From NCBI RefSeq assembly GCF_900110415.1, contig NZ_FODR01000003.1, positions 62,001-126,000 of the forward strand: a stretch of 64,000 bases of DNA, written 5' to 3'. The notes beneath the pieces are model-generated. The model did no database searches. It was not told the origin of the DNA and was given only the letters and a program-made list of their open reading frames with translations. The DNA is from Mucilaginibacter sp. OK283. Lineage in GTDB: Bacteria; Bacteroidota; Bacteroidia; Sphingobacteriales; Sphingobacteriaceae. Shown here in pieces: positions 33,869 to 41,930 of this stretch (the stretch's first letter is position 1; the number at the start of each line of letters is the position of its first letter). Made by a program: the position numbers and the translations under genes.

Positions 33869-35001
33869 TGGCCACACTATTTCCAATCAGCAGGCGGATA
33901 CAAACGGTGTTTCTTATATCCATGTTATTTGGTCCTCAAATAACTAAGGCCCAATCGCCATTTGCCGGGCTGGAGAATTTGTTTGCGACACCTGAAAACT
34001 ACTTGGTAAGGCATATAACAAACGCCCCGGTAGTTGACGGCGATATTAATGATGCAGTTTGGCAGCAAGCAAAATGGACAAATAATTTTGCTGATATTGA
34101 AGGCGACCTAAAACCCAAACCGCCTTACAAAACCAAGGTGAAAATGCTTTGGGATAACAACTATTTGTATATAGCCGCCCACTTGGAAGAGCCCCAGGTA
34201 TGGGCCACTTTAAAAAATCACGATGATATTGTGTATCACGATAACGATTTTGAATTATTTATCGACCCATCCACAACAACCCATTCCTATTACGAAATTG
34301 AAGTAAACGCGCTGAACACCATTTTCGACTTGTTTTTAAATAAGCCATATCGCAATAGGGGAGGCGGTTTGATAGGCTGGGATGCTAACGGCCTGCGTTC
34401 GGCAGTTAAGGTGCAGGGCACGCTCAACAATGCTTCGGACACAGATGCCGGCTGGACGGTAGAAATGGCTATCCCTTTTAGTGCCATTACCATGGGATTT
34501 AAATCGCAGGTTCCTGAAAATGGCACCATTTACCGGATAAATTTTTCGCGGGTGGAGTATGATAACAAAATTGTAGAAGGGCGGAATGTAAAACTGAAGG
34601 ATTCTACCGGGCGCGATCTCCCGGAACATAACTGGTCATGGTCGCCGCAGGGCGAGATTGCCATGCACAGTCCCGAACATTGGGGGTATCTTTTGTTCAG
34701 CACACATGAGGCCGATGATGTAGCATTTACTATGCCTTATGCCGAGGAACAAAAGAAATATCTTTGGCTGGTTTATTACCGTGAAAAACAATGGTACAGG
34801 CAACATCATGCATATACCTCGTCGCTTGGCAAATTGAGTATTAAAAGTAAGTACGATATTGCCGGTATCAGCAATAAATTAAAGCTGCAAAGCACTCAAA
34901 ACCAGTTTGAGGCTTTTATTACCGACGCAAATACAAATAACACCTATACCATAAACCACGAAGGTTTTATAGAGCAATTAAACCCGATATACCATGAATA
35001 A
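33868..35001 (+). CDS. CBM9-like (DOMON-type) secreted protein
   Basis: A 377-aa protein. A hydrophobic N-terminus (TVFLISMLFGPQITKAQ) acts as a signal. Residues 45-270 form a carbohydrate-binding module family 9-like domain (DGDINDAVWQQAKW, KVKMLWDNNYLYIAAHLEEP, DNDFELFIDPS, WTVEMAIPFSAI), typical of Bacteroidota outer proteins. Aromatic residues that would stack on sugars are present in the WTVEMAIPF and YRINFSRVEYD strands. It overlaps the GHL10-like gene by eight bases. Probable role: binding or recognising a polysaccharide for the downstream hydrolase. Confidence 0.8.
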   Translation: MATLFPISRRIQTVFLISMLFGPQITKAQSPFAGLENLFATPENYLVRHITNAPVVDGDINDAVWQQAKWTNNFADIEGDLKPKPPYKTKVKMLWDNNYLYIAAHLEEPQVWATLKNHDDIVYHDNDFELFIDPSTTTHSYYEIEVNALNTIFDLFLNKPYRNRGGGLIGWDANGLRSAVKVQGTLNNASDTDAGWTVEMAIPFSAITMGFKSQVPENGTIYRINFSRVEYDNKIVEGRNVKLKDSTGRDLPEHNWSWSPQGEIAMHSPEHWGYLLFSTHEADDVAFTMPYAEEQKKYLWLVYYREKQWYRQHHAYTSSLGKLSIKSKYDIAGISNKLKLQSTQNQFEAFITDANTNNTYTINHEGFIEQLNPIYHE

Positions 35002-36070
35002 GCGCGAATTTTTAAAAGCCGGTTTATTGGCCGGTGTTGCTGCCCAGTTGCCATTGCTAAGCACTGCCGCTCCGGTAAATACCGCGGGCATGAAAAAAAA
35101 TAAAAAGAAAAACTGGATATGGATAAATCCTAATCTAAAGGATACGGATGAGGATTTAAAAACTAATTATGCAGCTTATAAAGCTAAAGGTATAACAGGA
35201 ATATTTTTTGAAAACGACAGCGAGCGGCATTTTCGCGCTGCCAAAGCTGCCGGAATTGAGGCGCATCGCTGGATATGGACTTTTAACCGTGCCGAACTGC
35301 TAACCGAGCATCCGGAGTGGTACAGCAAAAGCCGCAACGGCGATTCATGTGCCGATAAACCACCCTACGTAACTTATTACCGCTGGCTTTGCCCATCGCG
35401 CCCCGAAGTACAGGATTACCTGACTACTACCGTTGATAAGATATTGGCTTTAGATTATGTAGATGGCATTCACCTGGATTATGTGCGTTATTGCGATGTT
35501 GTACTGCCGGTGAACCTTTGGGACCATTACAAAATTGAACAAACCAAAGAATTGCCCGAATATGATTTTTGCTATTGCGATGTTTGCCAGGCCAGGTTTA
35601 AAGAACAGTATGGACAGGATGTAAAAGCAATACAATACCTGGATGCCAGCCTTTCGTGGCGGTTGTTCAGGTATGGTAATATTATCAGGGTGGTCAACAA
35701 AATTTCGGAGGTGGCTAAACAACATAAAAAAGCTATAACCGCTGCCGTGTTCCCAACGCCCGAGGTTGCGCGCCGCAACGTTAGGCAGGACTGGACAAAT
35801 TTTCACCTGGATGGTGTTTGCCCCATGATTTATCATGGCTTTTATAAAGAGGGGGTAAGCTGGATAGGTGACGCCGTGGCCGAAGGCGTACACTTTTTGG
35901 ATGGAAAATTCCCGCTGTATGCAGGCTTATATATATCCGATTTTAAAAATGACGACGAAGTGCGCGCCGGGATACAGTACGCATTAAAGAATGGTGCTGC
36001 CGGGATTTCGTTTTTTGGTAAGGTGACGCCAACTATATTGGATATTTTGCACGAGGAAACGGGTAAGTAG
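34994..36070 (+). CDS. GHL10-like putative glycoside hydrolase
   Basis: A 358-aa TIM-barrel protein. The signal sequence MNKREFLKAGLLAGVAAQL resembles a Tat signal but has KR in place of RR. The barrel contains VDGIHLDYVRYCDV, the GHL10 (DUF187/DUF4015-like) signature, with acidic residues at D-x-x-x-L-D, and a cysteine pair in CYCDVCQARF. The catalytic residues are not certain. It overlaps the CBM9-like gene by eight bases, and both may act on the same polysaccharide. A repeat element follows. Confidence 0.75.
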   Translation: MNKREFLKAGLLAGVAAQLPLLSTAAPVNTAGMKKNKKKNWIWINPNLKDTDEDLKTNYAAYKAKGITGIFFENDSERHFRAAKAAGIEAHRWIWTFNRAELLTEHPEWYSKSRNGDSCADKPPYVTYYRWLCPSRPEVQDYLTTTVDKILALDYVDGIHLDYVRYCDVVLPVNLWDHYKIEQTKELPEYDFCYCDVCQARFKEQYGQDVKAIQYLDASLSWRLFRYGNIIRVVNKISEVAKQHKKAITAAVFPTPEVARRNVRQDWTNFHLDGVCPMIYHGFYKEGVSWIGDAVAEGVHFLDGKFPLYAGLYISDFKNDDEVRAGIQYALKNGAAGISFFGKVTPTILDILHEETGK

Positions 36071-36145
36071 ATGTGCAGATTATAGATTTCAGATGTGCAG
36101 ATTGGTCTTTAGAAACTTACGAAGTTTCTAAAACTTCGTAAGTTT
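36068..36145. repeat. AGATGTGCAGATT words and palindrome ACTTACGAAGTTT
   Basis: The word AGATGTGCAGATT occurs twice (36069-36105), then a palindrome AAACTTACGAAGTTT-CTA-AAACTTCGTAAGTTT at 36113-36145. The palindrome core is the same as at 26935-26965; the word is related to the run at 37965-38045. Confidence 0.7.
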
Positions 36146-36173
36146 GGCCTCCACTATAATTGGTGATTACGAT

Positions 36174-37157
36174 ATGAACTACAGAAATTTTAAAAATACC
36201 CCTATAGCCGAAGTGGGCCTGGGCACATGGCAACTGGGCAGTGCAGATTGGGGTAATGTAAATGACGAGGATGCTTTTGCTATACTGAAGGCATATACCG
36301 ATGCAGGAGGTAATTTTATCGATACCGCCGATGTTTATGGCATGGGTGTAAGTGAATCCGTTATCGGCAGGTTTTTAAAAACAACAGATAAGGAAGTATT
36401 TGTTGCTACCAAACTGGGTCGCCGCGGCGATGCCCCGAACGGCTGGCCGCAAAACTTTACCTACGATATAATGAAACGGAATGTGGAAGACTCGCTGAAG
36501 CATTTGGATGTGCCACAACTATTTTTAGAGCAATTGCATTGTATCCCTACAGGCGAAATGAAATCGGGTAAAGTATTTGATCATTTACGTGCCCTGCAGC
36601 AGCAAGGCCTCATTAAACACTTTGGCGCCAGTGTAGAAACATCCGAGGAGGCGCTTATATGCCTGGAGCAGGAAGGCCTGGCATCGTTACAGATCATATT
36701 TAACCTGTTCAGGCAACACGTGGCCGACGAGGTTTTTGCCAAAGCAAAGGAAAAAGACGTTGCCATTATTGTGAGGGTCCCCTTAGCCAGTGGGCTATTA
36801 TCCGGTAAATTTAATGGGCAAACCCAATTTGCCGCAAATGACCACCGTAATTATAACGCCAATGGCGAGGCCTTTAATACCGGCGAAACATTCTCGGGTA
36901 TCGAGTTTAACGAAGGGCTGAAGCTATCTCAACAAATAAAACAAATATTACCTGAGGGGAATATGCCGCAATGGGCTATCCGTTGGATACTGGATCATCC
37001 GGAAGTTACCACTGTTATCCCCGGCGCATCAAAAGTATCGCAGGTTGATAGTAATGTGGGGGCATCTGGTTTGGAGCCGCTGCCTGCCCATATTCATCAG
37101 CAACTAAGGAGCTTGTACAATGCGGAAATTATTGGAAAGATAAGAGGACATTATTAG
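36174..37157 (+). CDS. Aldo/keto reductase
   Basis: A 327-aa NADPH-dependent oxidoreductase. It has the family signature GGNFIDTADVYG (catalytic Asp and Tyr), FVATKLGRRG (catalytic Lys) and LFLEQLHCIP (His), plus WALRWILDHPEVTTVIPGASK near the C-terminus. The ATG at 36174 (MNYRNF) is chosen over an in-frame TTG 30 bases upstream that lies in the palindrome. It is probably cytoplasmic. The physiological substrate is not identifiable. Confidence 0.9.
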   Translation: MNYRNFKNTPIAEVGLGTWQLGSADWGNVNDEDAFAILKAYTDAGGNFIDTADVYGMGVSESVIGRFLKTTDKEVFVATKLGRRGDAPNGWPQNFTYDIMKRNVEDSLKHLDVPQLFLEQLHCIPTGEMKSGKVFDHLRALQQQGLIKHFGASVETSEEALICLEQEGLASLQIIFNLFRQHVADEVFAKAKEKDVAIIVRVPLASGLLSGKFNGQTQFAANDHRNYNANGEAFNTGETFSGIEFNEGLKLSQQIKQILPEGNMPQWAIRWILDHPEVTTVIPGASKVSQVDSNVGASGLEPLPAHIHQQLRSLYNAEIIGKIRGHY

Positions 37158-37158
37158 C

Positions 37159-37250
37159 CCTCTTTTAAAAGCCCCCTCTAAATCTCTCCCGGAAGGGGGA
37201 GACTTTAAATCTTCTAAAGCCCTCCCTTCCGGGGAGGGTTTGGATGGGGC
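37159..37250. repeat. Palindromic GGGGGAG/CTCCC intergenic element
   Basis: AGCCCCCTCTAAATCTCTCC with its complement-like arm GGGAGGGTTTGGATGGGGCT forms the same palindrome as at 3036 and 11627. It lies between the convergent aldo/keto reductase and MarR genes and probably ends both transcripts. Confidence 0.78.
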
Positions 37251-37252
37251 TG

Positions 37253-37702
37253 CTACCCCCGCAACTTATCCAGCAAATCGCTTAACTGAGCAGCTTCATC
37301 AGCGGTGAGGTTATTTTCAAGAACTTTACGGGTTTTAAATTCCTCGTCCATTTTGGCAAGGGTTTCCAGGCCAAGGTCGCTTATGCGGATATCAACAGCC
37401 CGGCGGTCTTTATTATTGGTGCAGCGCGAAACCAGTTCTTTTTGGATCAGGCGGTCAACAATGCGGCTGGCGTCAGACATTTTATCAACCATCCTTTCTT
37501 TTAATAAATTAATCGTAGCTGGTTTTGGGTACTGCCCCCTTAGTATCCTCAGGATATTAAACTGCTGCTGGGTTAGATTGTACTTATCAAAATGGCAACG
37601 AAAAGCATTGTTTAACCACCCTGAAGTATAGGCAATATTGATAACTACTTTATGGTAATTATCCTCAAATTTGTTGCTTTGTATTTCGTCGTCTATCCGC
37701 AT
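37253..37702 (-). CDS. MarR-family transcriptional regulator
   Basis: A 149-aa winged-helix protein. Helices and wing read LTQQQFNILRILRGQYPKP, TINLLKERMVDKMSDASRIVDRLIQKELV and KDRRAVDIRISDLGLETLA, the standard MarR layout, with the DRR motif in the wing. It is a dimeric repressor or activator responding to small molecules; its target is unknown. It is convergent with the aldo/keto reductase, and an AAATATGTTTATTTATTTTT stretch upstream may be the promoter. Confidence 0.9.
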   Translation of the reverse strand: MRIDDEIQSNKFEDNYHKVVINIAYTSGWLNNAFRCHFDKYNLTQQQFNILRILRGQYPKPATINLLKERMVDKMSDASRIVDRLIQKELVSRCTNNKDRRAVDIRISDLGLETLAKMDEEFKTRKVLENNLTADEAAQLSDLLDKLRG

Positions 37703-37771
37703 AATAGTTTATAATAACTAAAGTACAAATATGTTTATTTATTTTTAAAATTGAGGTACCCTAATCAGCTA

Positions 37772-37954
37772 TTAGCTTTGCTGAAGCTTGTCCTCCGGGT
37801 CAATTTTGCTGCTATTTGTTTGGGGTTTGCCATAGTCCCAGGGGCAATGCAGGCACTTGTTTTTACAGCAATAGCCGCGCGTTAAATGATAGTGCTTTGT
37901 AAAAACAAAATTGCCATCTTCATTAATATAATAATCAATGCCCTCTTTCAACAT
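37772..37954 (-). CDS. DUF5522 small cysteine-rich protein
   Basis: A 60-aa protein. The start MLKEGIDYYIN (37954) is chosen because it matches the family, whereas a longer frame adds residues coded by the AGATGTGCAG repeat. The core GNFVFTKHYHLTRGYCCKNKCLHCPW is characteristic of DUF5522: four cysteines in CCxxxCxxC that may bind a metal or an Fe-S cluster. Function unknown. It lies just downstream of the MBL-fold exonuclease gene. Confidence 0.82.
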   Translation of the reverse strand: MLKEGIDYYINEDGNFVFTKHYHLTRGYCCKNKCLHCPWDYGKPQTNSSKIDPEDKLQQS

Positions 37955-37964
37955 CAGTTTGAAT

Positions 37965-38050
37965 TTAAATATGCGAAATTTAGATGTGCAGAATTTAGGT
38001 GCGTATGATTCCAACATTTGCACATTTGAAATCTGCATATCTGCACATCA
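37965..38050. repeat. Short-word repeat (TGTGCAGAATTTAG, CATTTGAAATCTGCA)
   Basis: The words TGTGCAGA and its complement (TCTGCACA, TTTGCACA) occur several times in inverted arrangement, related to the words at 36069-36105. They lie between DUF5522 and the exonuclease gene. Confidence 0.5.
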
Positions 38051-38989
38051 TCAATTGAGTATTTTTACAAAAATCTCATCTTTAAAATGATTCTTCAAAT
38101 GCCGGCCATCGCCATGCAGGGTCCATACCTGTTTGGGTTGGGTACGGGTTATGGTTTCCAGGATATCATTCCAGTCTACGTGGTCGGATATAAAAAGCGT
38201 ATCCTGGCTGTTTACCTGCAGGTTTTTCCAACCCGATGCAAATAATCGCTTTACACCCGTGGCTCTGATATAGCTATCAAAAGTAAATGGGGGCACTATA
38301 TATACAAACTCATCCTGCACCTTCATTAGCTTGCGGCCATAAACCTGGTATTTACCGGGGCGGTAGCCCATGTTTTCGTAAATGGCGTTAATAGGCATAA
38401 TTTTATGATGCACCAGGATTTTTTTCCGGGGGGTGTGCTCGGTTATCAGGTTAATAAGCCGCTGACTTTTGCCCAGCCCATAAGCGCCCAGCAAAATATT
38501 GATCTTGATATCGTTGATTTTTTTAATTTCCTCAACCGGATCGGGATGTATAACGGCCGGGTCGGCAAAGGTGCTCTCTGTTATCAGTACATCAGTTTTT
38601 ACCCACTCTATAGGTTCGCAGGTGGCATCGTGTTGTAGTTTGTAGTCGCCTGTGTATAGGTAACGCGTACCCTCGTACTCCATAAGTATTTGTGCCGAAC
38701 CGAGCATGTGACCGGCGGGTATAAAAGTAATTTGCACCTTGCCTATTGTAAAAGGCTGGTTAAAGGGTACAATATGGAAAACTTTTGCGGCAGTGCGTTC
38801 ATACCTTAACTGCATTATAGTTGCCGTGGCGCGGGTGCAATACACATCGGCATTGCCGCTGATGGCATGATCGGCGTGGGCATGCGTAACAACTGCATTT
38901 TTAGCGGGCAGTTTAGGGTCGAGGTAAAAATCGCCATACTTGCAGTAAAGGCCTTTATTGTCTATAAGTACAAAATCGTCGAGTATCAT
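38051..38989 (-). CDS. MBL-fold exonuclease (RNA/DNA processing type)
   Basis: A 312-aa metallo-beta-lactamase fold protein. Motif 2 is THAHADHAISG (HxHxDH), followed by FIPAGHMLGSAQI and YTGDYK, the beta-CASP-like order of mRNA 3'-processing nucleases, and DHVDWNDI near the C-terminus. It resembles the 'ligase-associated DNA exonuclease' group, but no ATP-dependent ligase gene is in the window. The ATG at 38989 is chosen over an upstream TTG. Confidence 0.82.
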   Translation of the reverse strand: MILDDFVLIDNKGLYCKYGDFYLDPKLPAKNAVVTHAHADHAISGNADVYCTRATATIMQLRYERTAAKVFHIVPFNQPFTIGKVQITFIPAGHMLGSAQILMEYEGTRYLYTGDYKLQHDATCEPIEWVKTDVLITESTFADPAVIHPDPVEEIKKINDIKINILLGAYGLGKSQRLINLITEHTPRKKILVHHKIMPINAIYENMGYRPGKYQVYGRKLMKVQDEFVYIVPPFTFDSYIRATGVKRLFASGWKNLQVNSQDTLFISDHVDWNDILETITRTQPKQVWTLHGDGRHLKNHFKDEIFVKILN

Positions 38990-39041
38990 TTTCAAGAGCT
39001 AAAAGCTTAAGGCGTACAGCTAAAAGCTAATGTTTAATTCA

Positions 39042-39641
39042 TTATAAGTTATGGGCAAGGGCTAAATATTTTTGGTGCAGGGCAATTACCTGCGGAATTA
39101 CCAGCTGGCCATCGTCATTTATGATTACGTCATCGGCCAGTTTTTTCTTTTCGTCTTCGGGCATCTGGCGGCCTTCGCGCTTTTTAACTTCATCAAGGCT
39201 AATGCCATCGCGTTGTACAACGCGGGCTATGCGTTTATCCAGCGGAGCGGTTACAATGATAGAACGATCGCAGGTTTTGTATGAACCGCTTTCGAATAAT
39301 ATAGCCGCCTCGCGAATGATATAAGGGGCATCTTTTGCTTTCGCCTCAAGTGCTTCAAAAGCCCTGAAAACGGCAGGGTGTACCAATGCGTTAAGTTTCT
39401 CTAACTCTGCCGGGTTATTAAAAACAATGGCCGCGATATGTTTGCGGTTTAATGAACCATTAGCAAAATAAGATTCAGCACCAAAGGTTTGCTTTATGGC
39501 ATCAATCAGTATAGCATCTGTAACCATAACATTTTTTGCTTCGTCATCGGCGTAAAAAACCGGTACACCCAATAGCTCAAATACCTTTGCTACAGTGGTT
39601 TTTCCGCTGCCTATATTGCCTGTTAAACCAATTTTAAGCAT
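39042..39641 (-). CDS. coaE: Dephospho-CoA kinase
   Basis: A 199-aa P-loop kinase that performs the last step of CoA synthesis. The Walker A motif is GLTGNIGSGKTTVAK, followed by GVPVFYADDEAKNVM and the R-x-x-x-R region IIVTAPLDKRIARVVQRDG. The start ATG at 39641 is five bases after the stop of the upstream GNAT gene, so coaE lies directly behind the toxin-like gene and is probably co-transcribed with it. coaE is essential in most bacteria. Confidence 0.92.
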   Translation of the reverse strand: MLKIGLTGNIGSGKTTVAKVFELLGVPVFYADDEAKNVMVTDAILIDAIKQTFGAESYFANGSLNRKHIAAIVFNNPAELEKLNALVHPAVFRAFEALEAKAKDAPYIIREAAILFESGSYKTCDRSIIVTAPLDKRIARVVQRDGISLDEVKKREGRQMPEDEKKKLADDVIINDDGQLVIPQVIALHQKYLALAHNL

Positions 39642-39646
39642 GATGT

Positions 39647-40264
39647 TCAAGTTGTTACGGCTCTTAAAACAATCAGATCAAAATACATTAACCGCGTTTT
39701 CAACCGTTGATCTTGCGCTATCTTCAAATATTCTTTTTCCTGATCTTCTGTACTGAAGATTGTTTCGAATCCGTTTTTTGTGTAATAATGTAATGGGATA
39801 GGCTCGTTATATGAATCGACAACAATATATCTGCACCCTGTTTTATTTTCCGGATCTATAAACCAGGATTTAATAAACTGCATCAACTCACGACTTACCG
39901 TTGTTCCCTTGTAGTTAACATTAACGCCAAGTCGACCTATTAAAACCGCTGGATAATTTCTAAGCGCTTTTTCTCGCGGTACTAATTTCGTTACTTTTTT
40001 TCTCCTTGAGCCGGGCAAATCACTTGCTTTTACACTATCATTGGAGATTGTAAAGGCACATACTATTATTGTGGGATCGTTATCTAAAGTAAAACAATGG
40101 GTTTTTCCTAATAGTTCTTCATGGAATTTAAAAGCGTCATCTTTAAAAAACGAATTTAAATCTTTATGCCCGCAATCAAACGGGCTACAGCCTTCTAAAA
40201 GAGATGGAGTATATTCTTTAAAAGAACACTTTTCAAAAAGGAAGTTTTCTTCGAAGTTGAGCAA
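39647..40264 (-). CDS. GNAT toxin-like acetyltransferase (TacT type)
   Basis: A 205-aa GNAT-fold protein. It shows FDCGHKDLNSFF (residues 29-40), RLGVNVNYKGTT (111-122), the acetyl-CoA pyrophosphate-binding loop in a degenerate form, and HYYTKNGFE (159-167) with a catalytic-type tyrosine. This order matches the TacT/AtaT group of tRNA-acetylating toxins. The start is TTG at 40264, one base after the stop of the 51-aa gene, as expected for a coupled toxin. The usual RxxGxG/A loop is not perfect. It inserts between the YbbR gene and coaE. Toxicity is inferred. Confidence 0.75.
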   Translation of the reverse strand: MLNFEENFLFEKCSFKEYTPSLLEGCSPFDCGHKDLNSFFKDDAFKFHEELLGKTHCFTLDNDPTIIVCAFTISNDSVKASDLPGSRRKKVTKLVPREKALRNYPAVLIGRLGVNVNYKGTTVSRELMQFIKSWFIDPENKTGCRYIVVDSYNEPIPLHYYTKNGFETIFSTEDQEKEYLKIAQDQRLKTRLMYFDLIVLRAVTT

Positions 40265-40265
40265 T

Positions 40266-40421
40266 TTATTTCTTCGCTTTACTTAGAATTTTATGCGCGA
40301 TCAAGACCTCCTTAGAGAAATCGACAGTCGATTTTTTATCTAAGTTAGCATCCGCTTTGTTTATAAAAGCTTTAGCAACATCCCCTTTGAGGACAGGAAC
40401 CGATTTGATTGCTATTGCCAT
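40266..40421 (-). CDS. Small antitoxin-like protein upstream of the GNAT gene
   Basis: A 51-aa gene (MAIAIKSVPVLKGDVAKAF at the N-terminus, STVDFSKEVLIAHKIL in the second half). It begins with a beta-strand-like stretch and ends with an amphipathic, Lys-rich helix. It is too short for most gene calls. It ends one base before the TTG start of the GNAT gene and is preceded by a consensus TATCTTTG -7 box, which is the layout of a type II antitoxin. It is not the DUF1778/RHH type usually paired with TacT. Functional assignment is inference from position and size. Confidence 0.7.
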   Translation of the reverse strand: MAIAIKSVPVLKGDVAKAFINKADANLDKKSTVDFSKEVLIAHKILSKAKK

Positions 40422-40443
40422 ATTTTTATTGTTTTGTAATATA

Positions 40444-40451
40444 CAAAGATA
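40444..40451 (-). promoter_or_regulatory. Candidate -7 box (TATCTTTG) of the toxin-antitoxin-like pair
   Basis: On the minus strand an exact TAnnTTTG match 22 bases before the ATG at 40421, inside the YbbR-coaE gene run. It would give the two-gene module its own transcript and could also express coaE. The -33 region is T-rich without a clear TTG. Confidence 0.5.
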
Positions 40452-40501
40452 ATACTTTTATAAAAAAATCGAGCTGAAATTTATCAACCAGTCTGTTAAT
40501 C

Positions 40502-41449
40502 TTATTTTTTGATGATAAAATCAATATTAGCCGGGCTTACCCTTACTATTTTACAAAAAGGAGGGAAGCGTGTCAGTTGTACCGGTAGGGTTGAATAACC
40601 ATGATCGCGCCAAAGATCAAGGTCGGCGGTAGCCTCAAAAAGGTCGTCACTCATATCCTTGTAGCGGTTTAGCGATGTGGTAAATGTTACTTTTACTTTT
40701 TGAGGAAACACCTTAACGTTGTCGTAATTGTGGTTGTTGATGAGTTTAACCGGGATATCCAAAGTTTTCTCGGTAAACTCGTCCACCGGGACAATCACCT
40801 GTACATTTTTGGGGTATATGGTTAAATTGCCTTCGCTTACAGGCTGTAAATTAATTCGAGTGATGATGGTTTCATTTACATCGGCGGCTTTTATAGAATC
40901 AGTTTTCCATTCGCCTATTTTTTGCAGCCTATCGGCAGGGCCGCTTATGGTCACATAGGCAGGTTTAATAGATACGTTGCCCGATATGGCAAACTGTTTT
41001 TGATATTCAATACCTAACAAAGCCCTTACAGGTACTTTTTTGGTAAGCCGGTTGGTAAAATCAAAATACAGTGTGTCGGGGTCGATAGCTGTAATTTGTT
41101 GGTTAGCGTCCCGCTTTGAATTGATAACCTTTAGCTGAGAACTAAGCACAACATAGTTGCGGGTGTCCAGCGGTGCCAAATCAACAATAATGGGTTTGTT
41201 TTCGGGCTTCAATTTCGAAAACAGCATTTGCCAGCCCGTACCCTGTATGGTAGCTTTCACACTATCGGCCTGTAATGGGTGGAAAGCACGTTTTTGCGGC
41301 GAGTTTTTGTAAACAAGGGCTTCATTAACCGCAAAAGGCAACGGGCTCGATAGCGTTGTAAAAATCCAGGCAACAATGGCAAGCCCAAGGCAGGTAAAAA
41401 ATACTGATAGCCGCCGCCGTTCTGTTGTGGATAGTTTTACTATTGCCAT
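40502..41449 (-). CDS. YbbR-like domain protein
   Basis: A 315-aa protein with one N-terminal membrane helix (LSVFFTCLGLAIVAWIF) and two or more YbbR-type beta repeats (VPVRALLGIEYQKQFAISGNVSIKPAYVTISGP, LDIPVKLINNHNYDNVKVFPQKVKV). It is a conserved neighbour of yajC, DUF1573 and nusB in Bacteroidota. YbbR domain proteins in Gram-positive bacteria control CdaA; no cdaA is in this window. Exact role in this lineage is not known. The TA-like pair interrupts its usual adjacency to coaE. Confidence 0.85.
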   Translation of the reverse strand: MAIVKLSTTERRRLSVFFTCLGLAIVAWIFTTLSSPLPFAVNEALVYKNSPQKRAFHPLQADSVKATIQGTGWQMLFSKLKPENKPIIVDLAPLDTRNYVVLSSQLKVINSKRDANQQITAIDPDTLYFDFTNRLTKKVPVRALLGIEYQKQFAISGNVSIKPAYVTISGPADRLQKIGEWKTDSIKAADVNETIITRINLQPVSEGNLTIYPKNVQVIVPVDEFTEKTLDIPVKLINNHNYDNVKVFPQKVKVTFTTSLNRYKDMSDDLFEATADLDLWRDHGYSTLPVQLTRFPPFCKIVRVSPANIDFIIKK

Positions 41450-41454
41450 GTTGT

Positions 41455-41580
41455 TAGCTTAAAGCAGAAAGCTAAAAGTAGAAAGCCAAAAAACGCATCG
41501 CATTTAGTTACTTTCAACCTTTAGCTATCATTTTGCTATTTATTTTTTGCTTAGAGCTTTAAGCTTTAAGCCTTCAGCCT
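41455..41580. repeat. Short-word repeat (AGCTTTAAGCTT, AGAAAGCTAAAAG)
   Basis: Overlapping words AGCTTAAAGCAGAAAGCTAAAAGTAG and TTAGAGCTTTAAGCTTTAAG fill the spacer between YbbR and yajC, with inverted copies. A related AGCTAAAAGCTTAAGG run lies at 38996-39041. They have no gene content. Confidence 0.55.
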
Positions 41581-41912
41581 TAAGCTTTTGTAGCTACAGC
41601 CGGTGTATTCAACGCTTTTGACGCATCTAATGATATTGCCGATTTATCGAAACGGATTTTTCCGTTTTCAACTTCAACCAAAAAGGTAGTGTCGTTAAGG
41701 TCGATGATGCGACCATGAATGCCGGCTGTGGTTACAACCCTGTCGCCTTTTTTCAGTTCATCTACGTATTTCTTTTGATCTTTTTGTTTCTTAACCTGTG
41801 GGCGTATCATGAAAAAATAAAACACTACGATAATTAATACCATTGGTATTAACGTACCGTAGCTACCAAAAGCACCGCCTGCCGCGGCCTGTAAAAAAAT
41901 TGTTGCTATCAT
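41580..41912 (-). CDS. yajC: Preprotein translocase subunit YajC
   Basis: A 110-aa protein with one N-terminal membrane helix (LIPMVLIIVVFYFFMI) followed by the YajC signature RPQVKKQKDQKKYVDELKKGDRVVTTAGIHGRI. It belongs to the SecDF-YajC accessory complex of the Sec pathway. Typical length is 85-115. It is part of the conserved nusB-DUF1573-yajC-YbbR run on the minus strand. Confidence 0.95.
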   Translation of the reverse strand: MIATIFLQAAAGGAFGSYGTLIPMVLIIVVFYFFMIRPQVKKQKDQKKYVDELKKGDRVVTTAGIHGRIIDLNDTTFLVEVENGKIRFDKSAISLDASKALNTPAVATKA

Positions 41913-41930
41913 TGTTTAAATTAATTGAAA

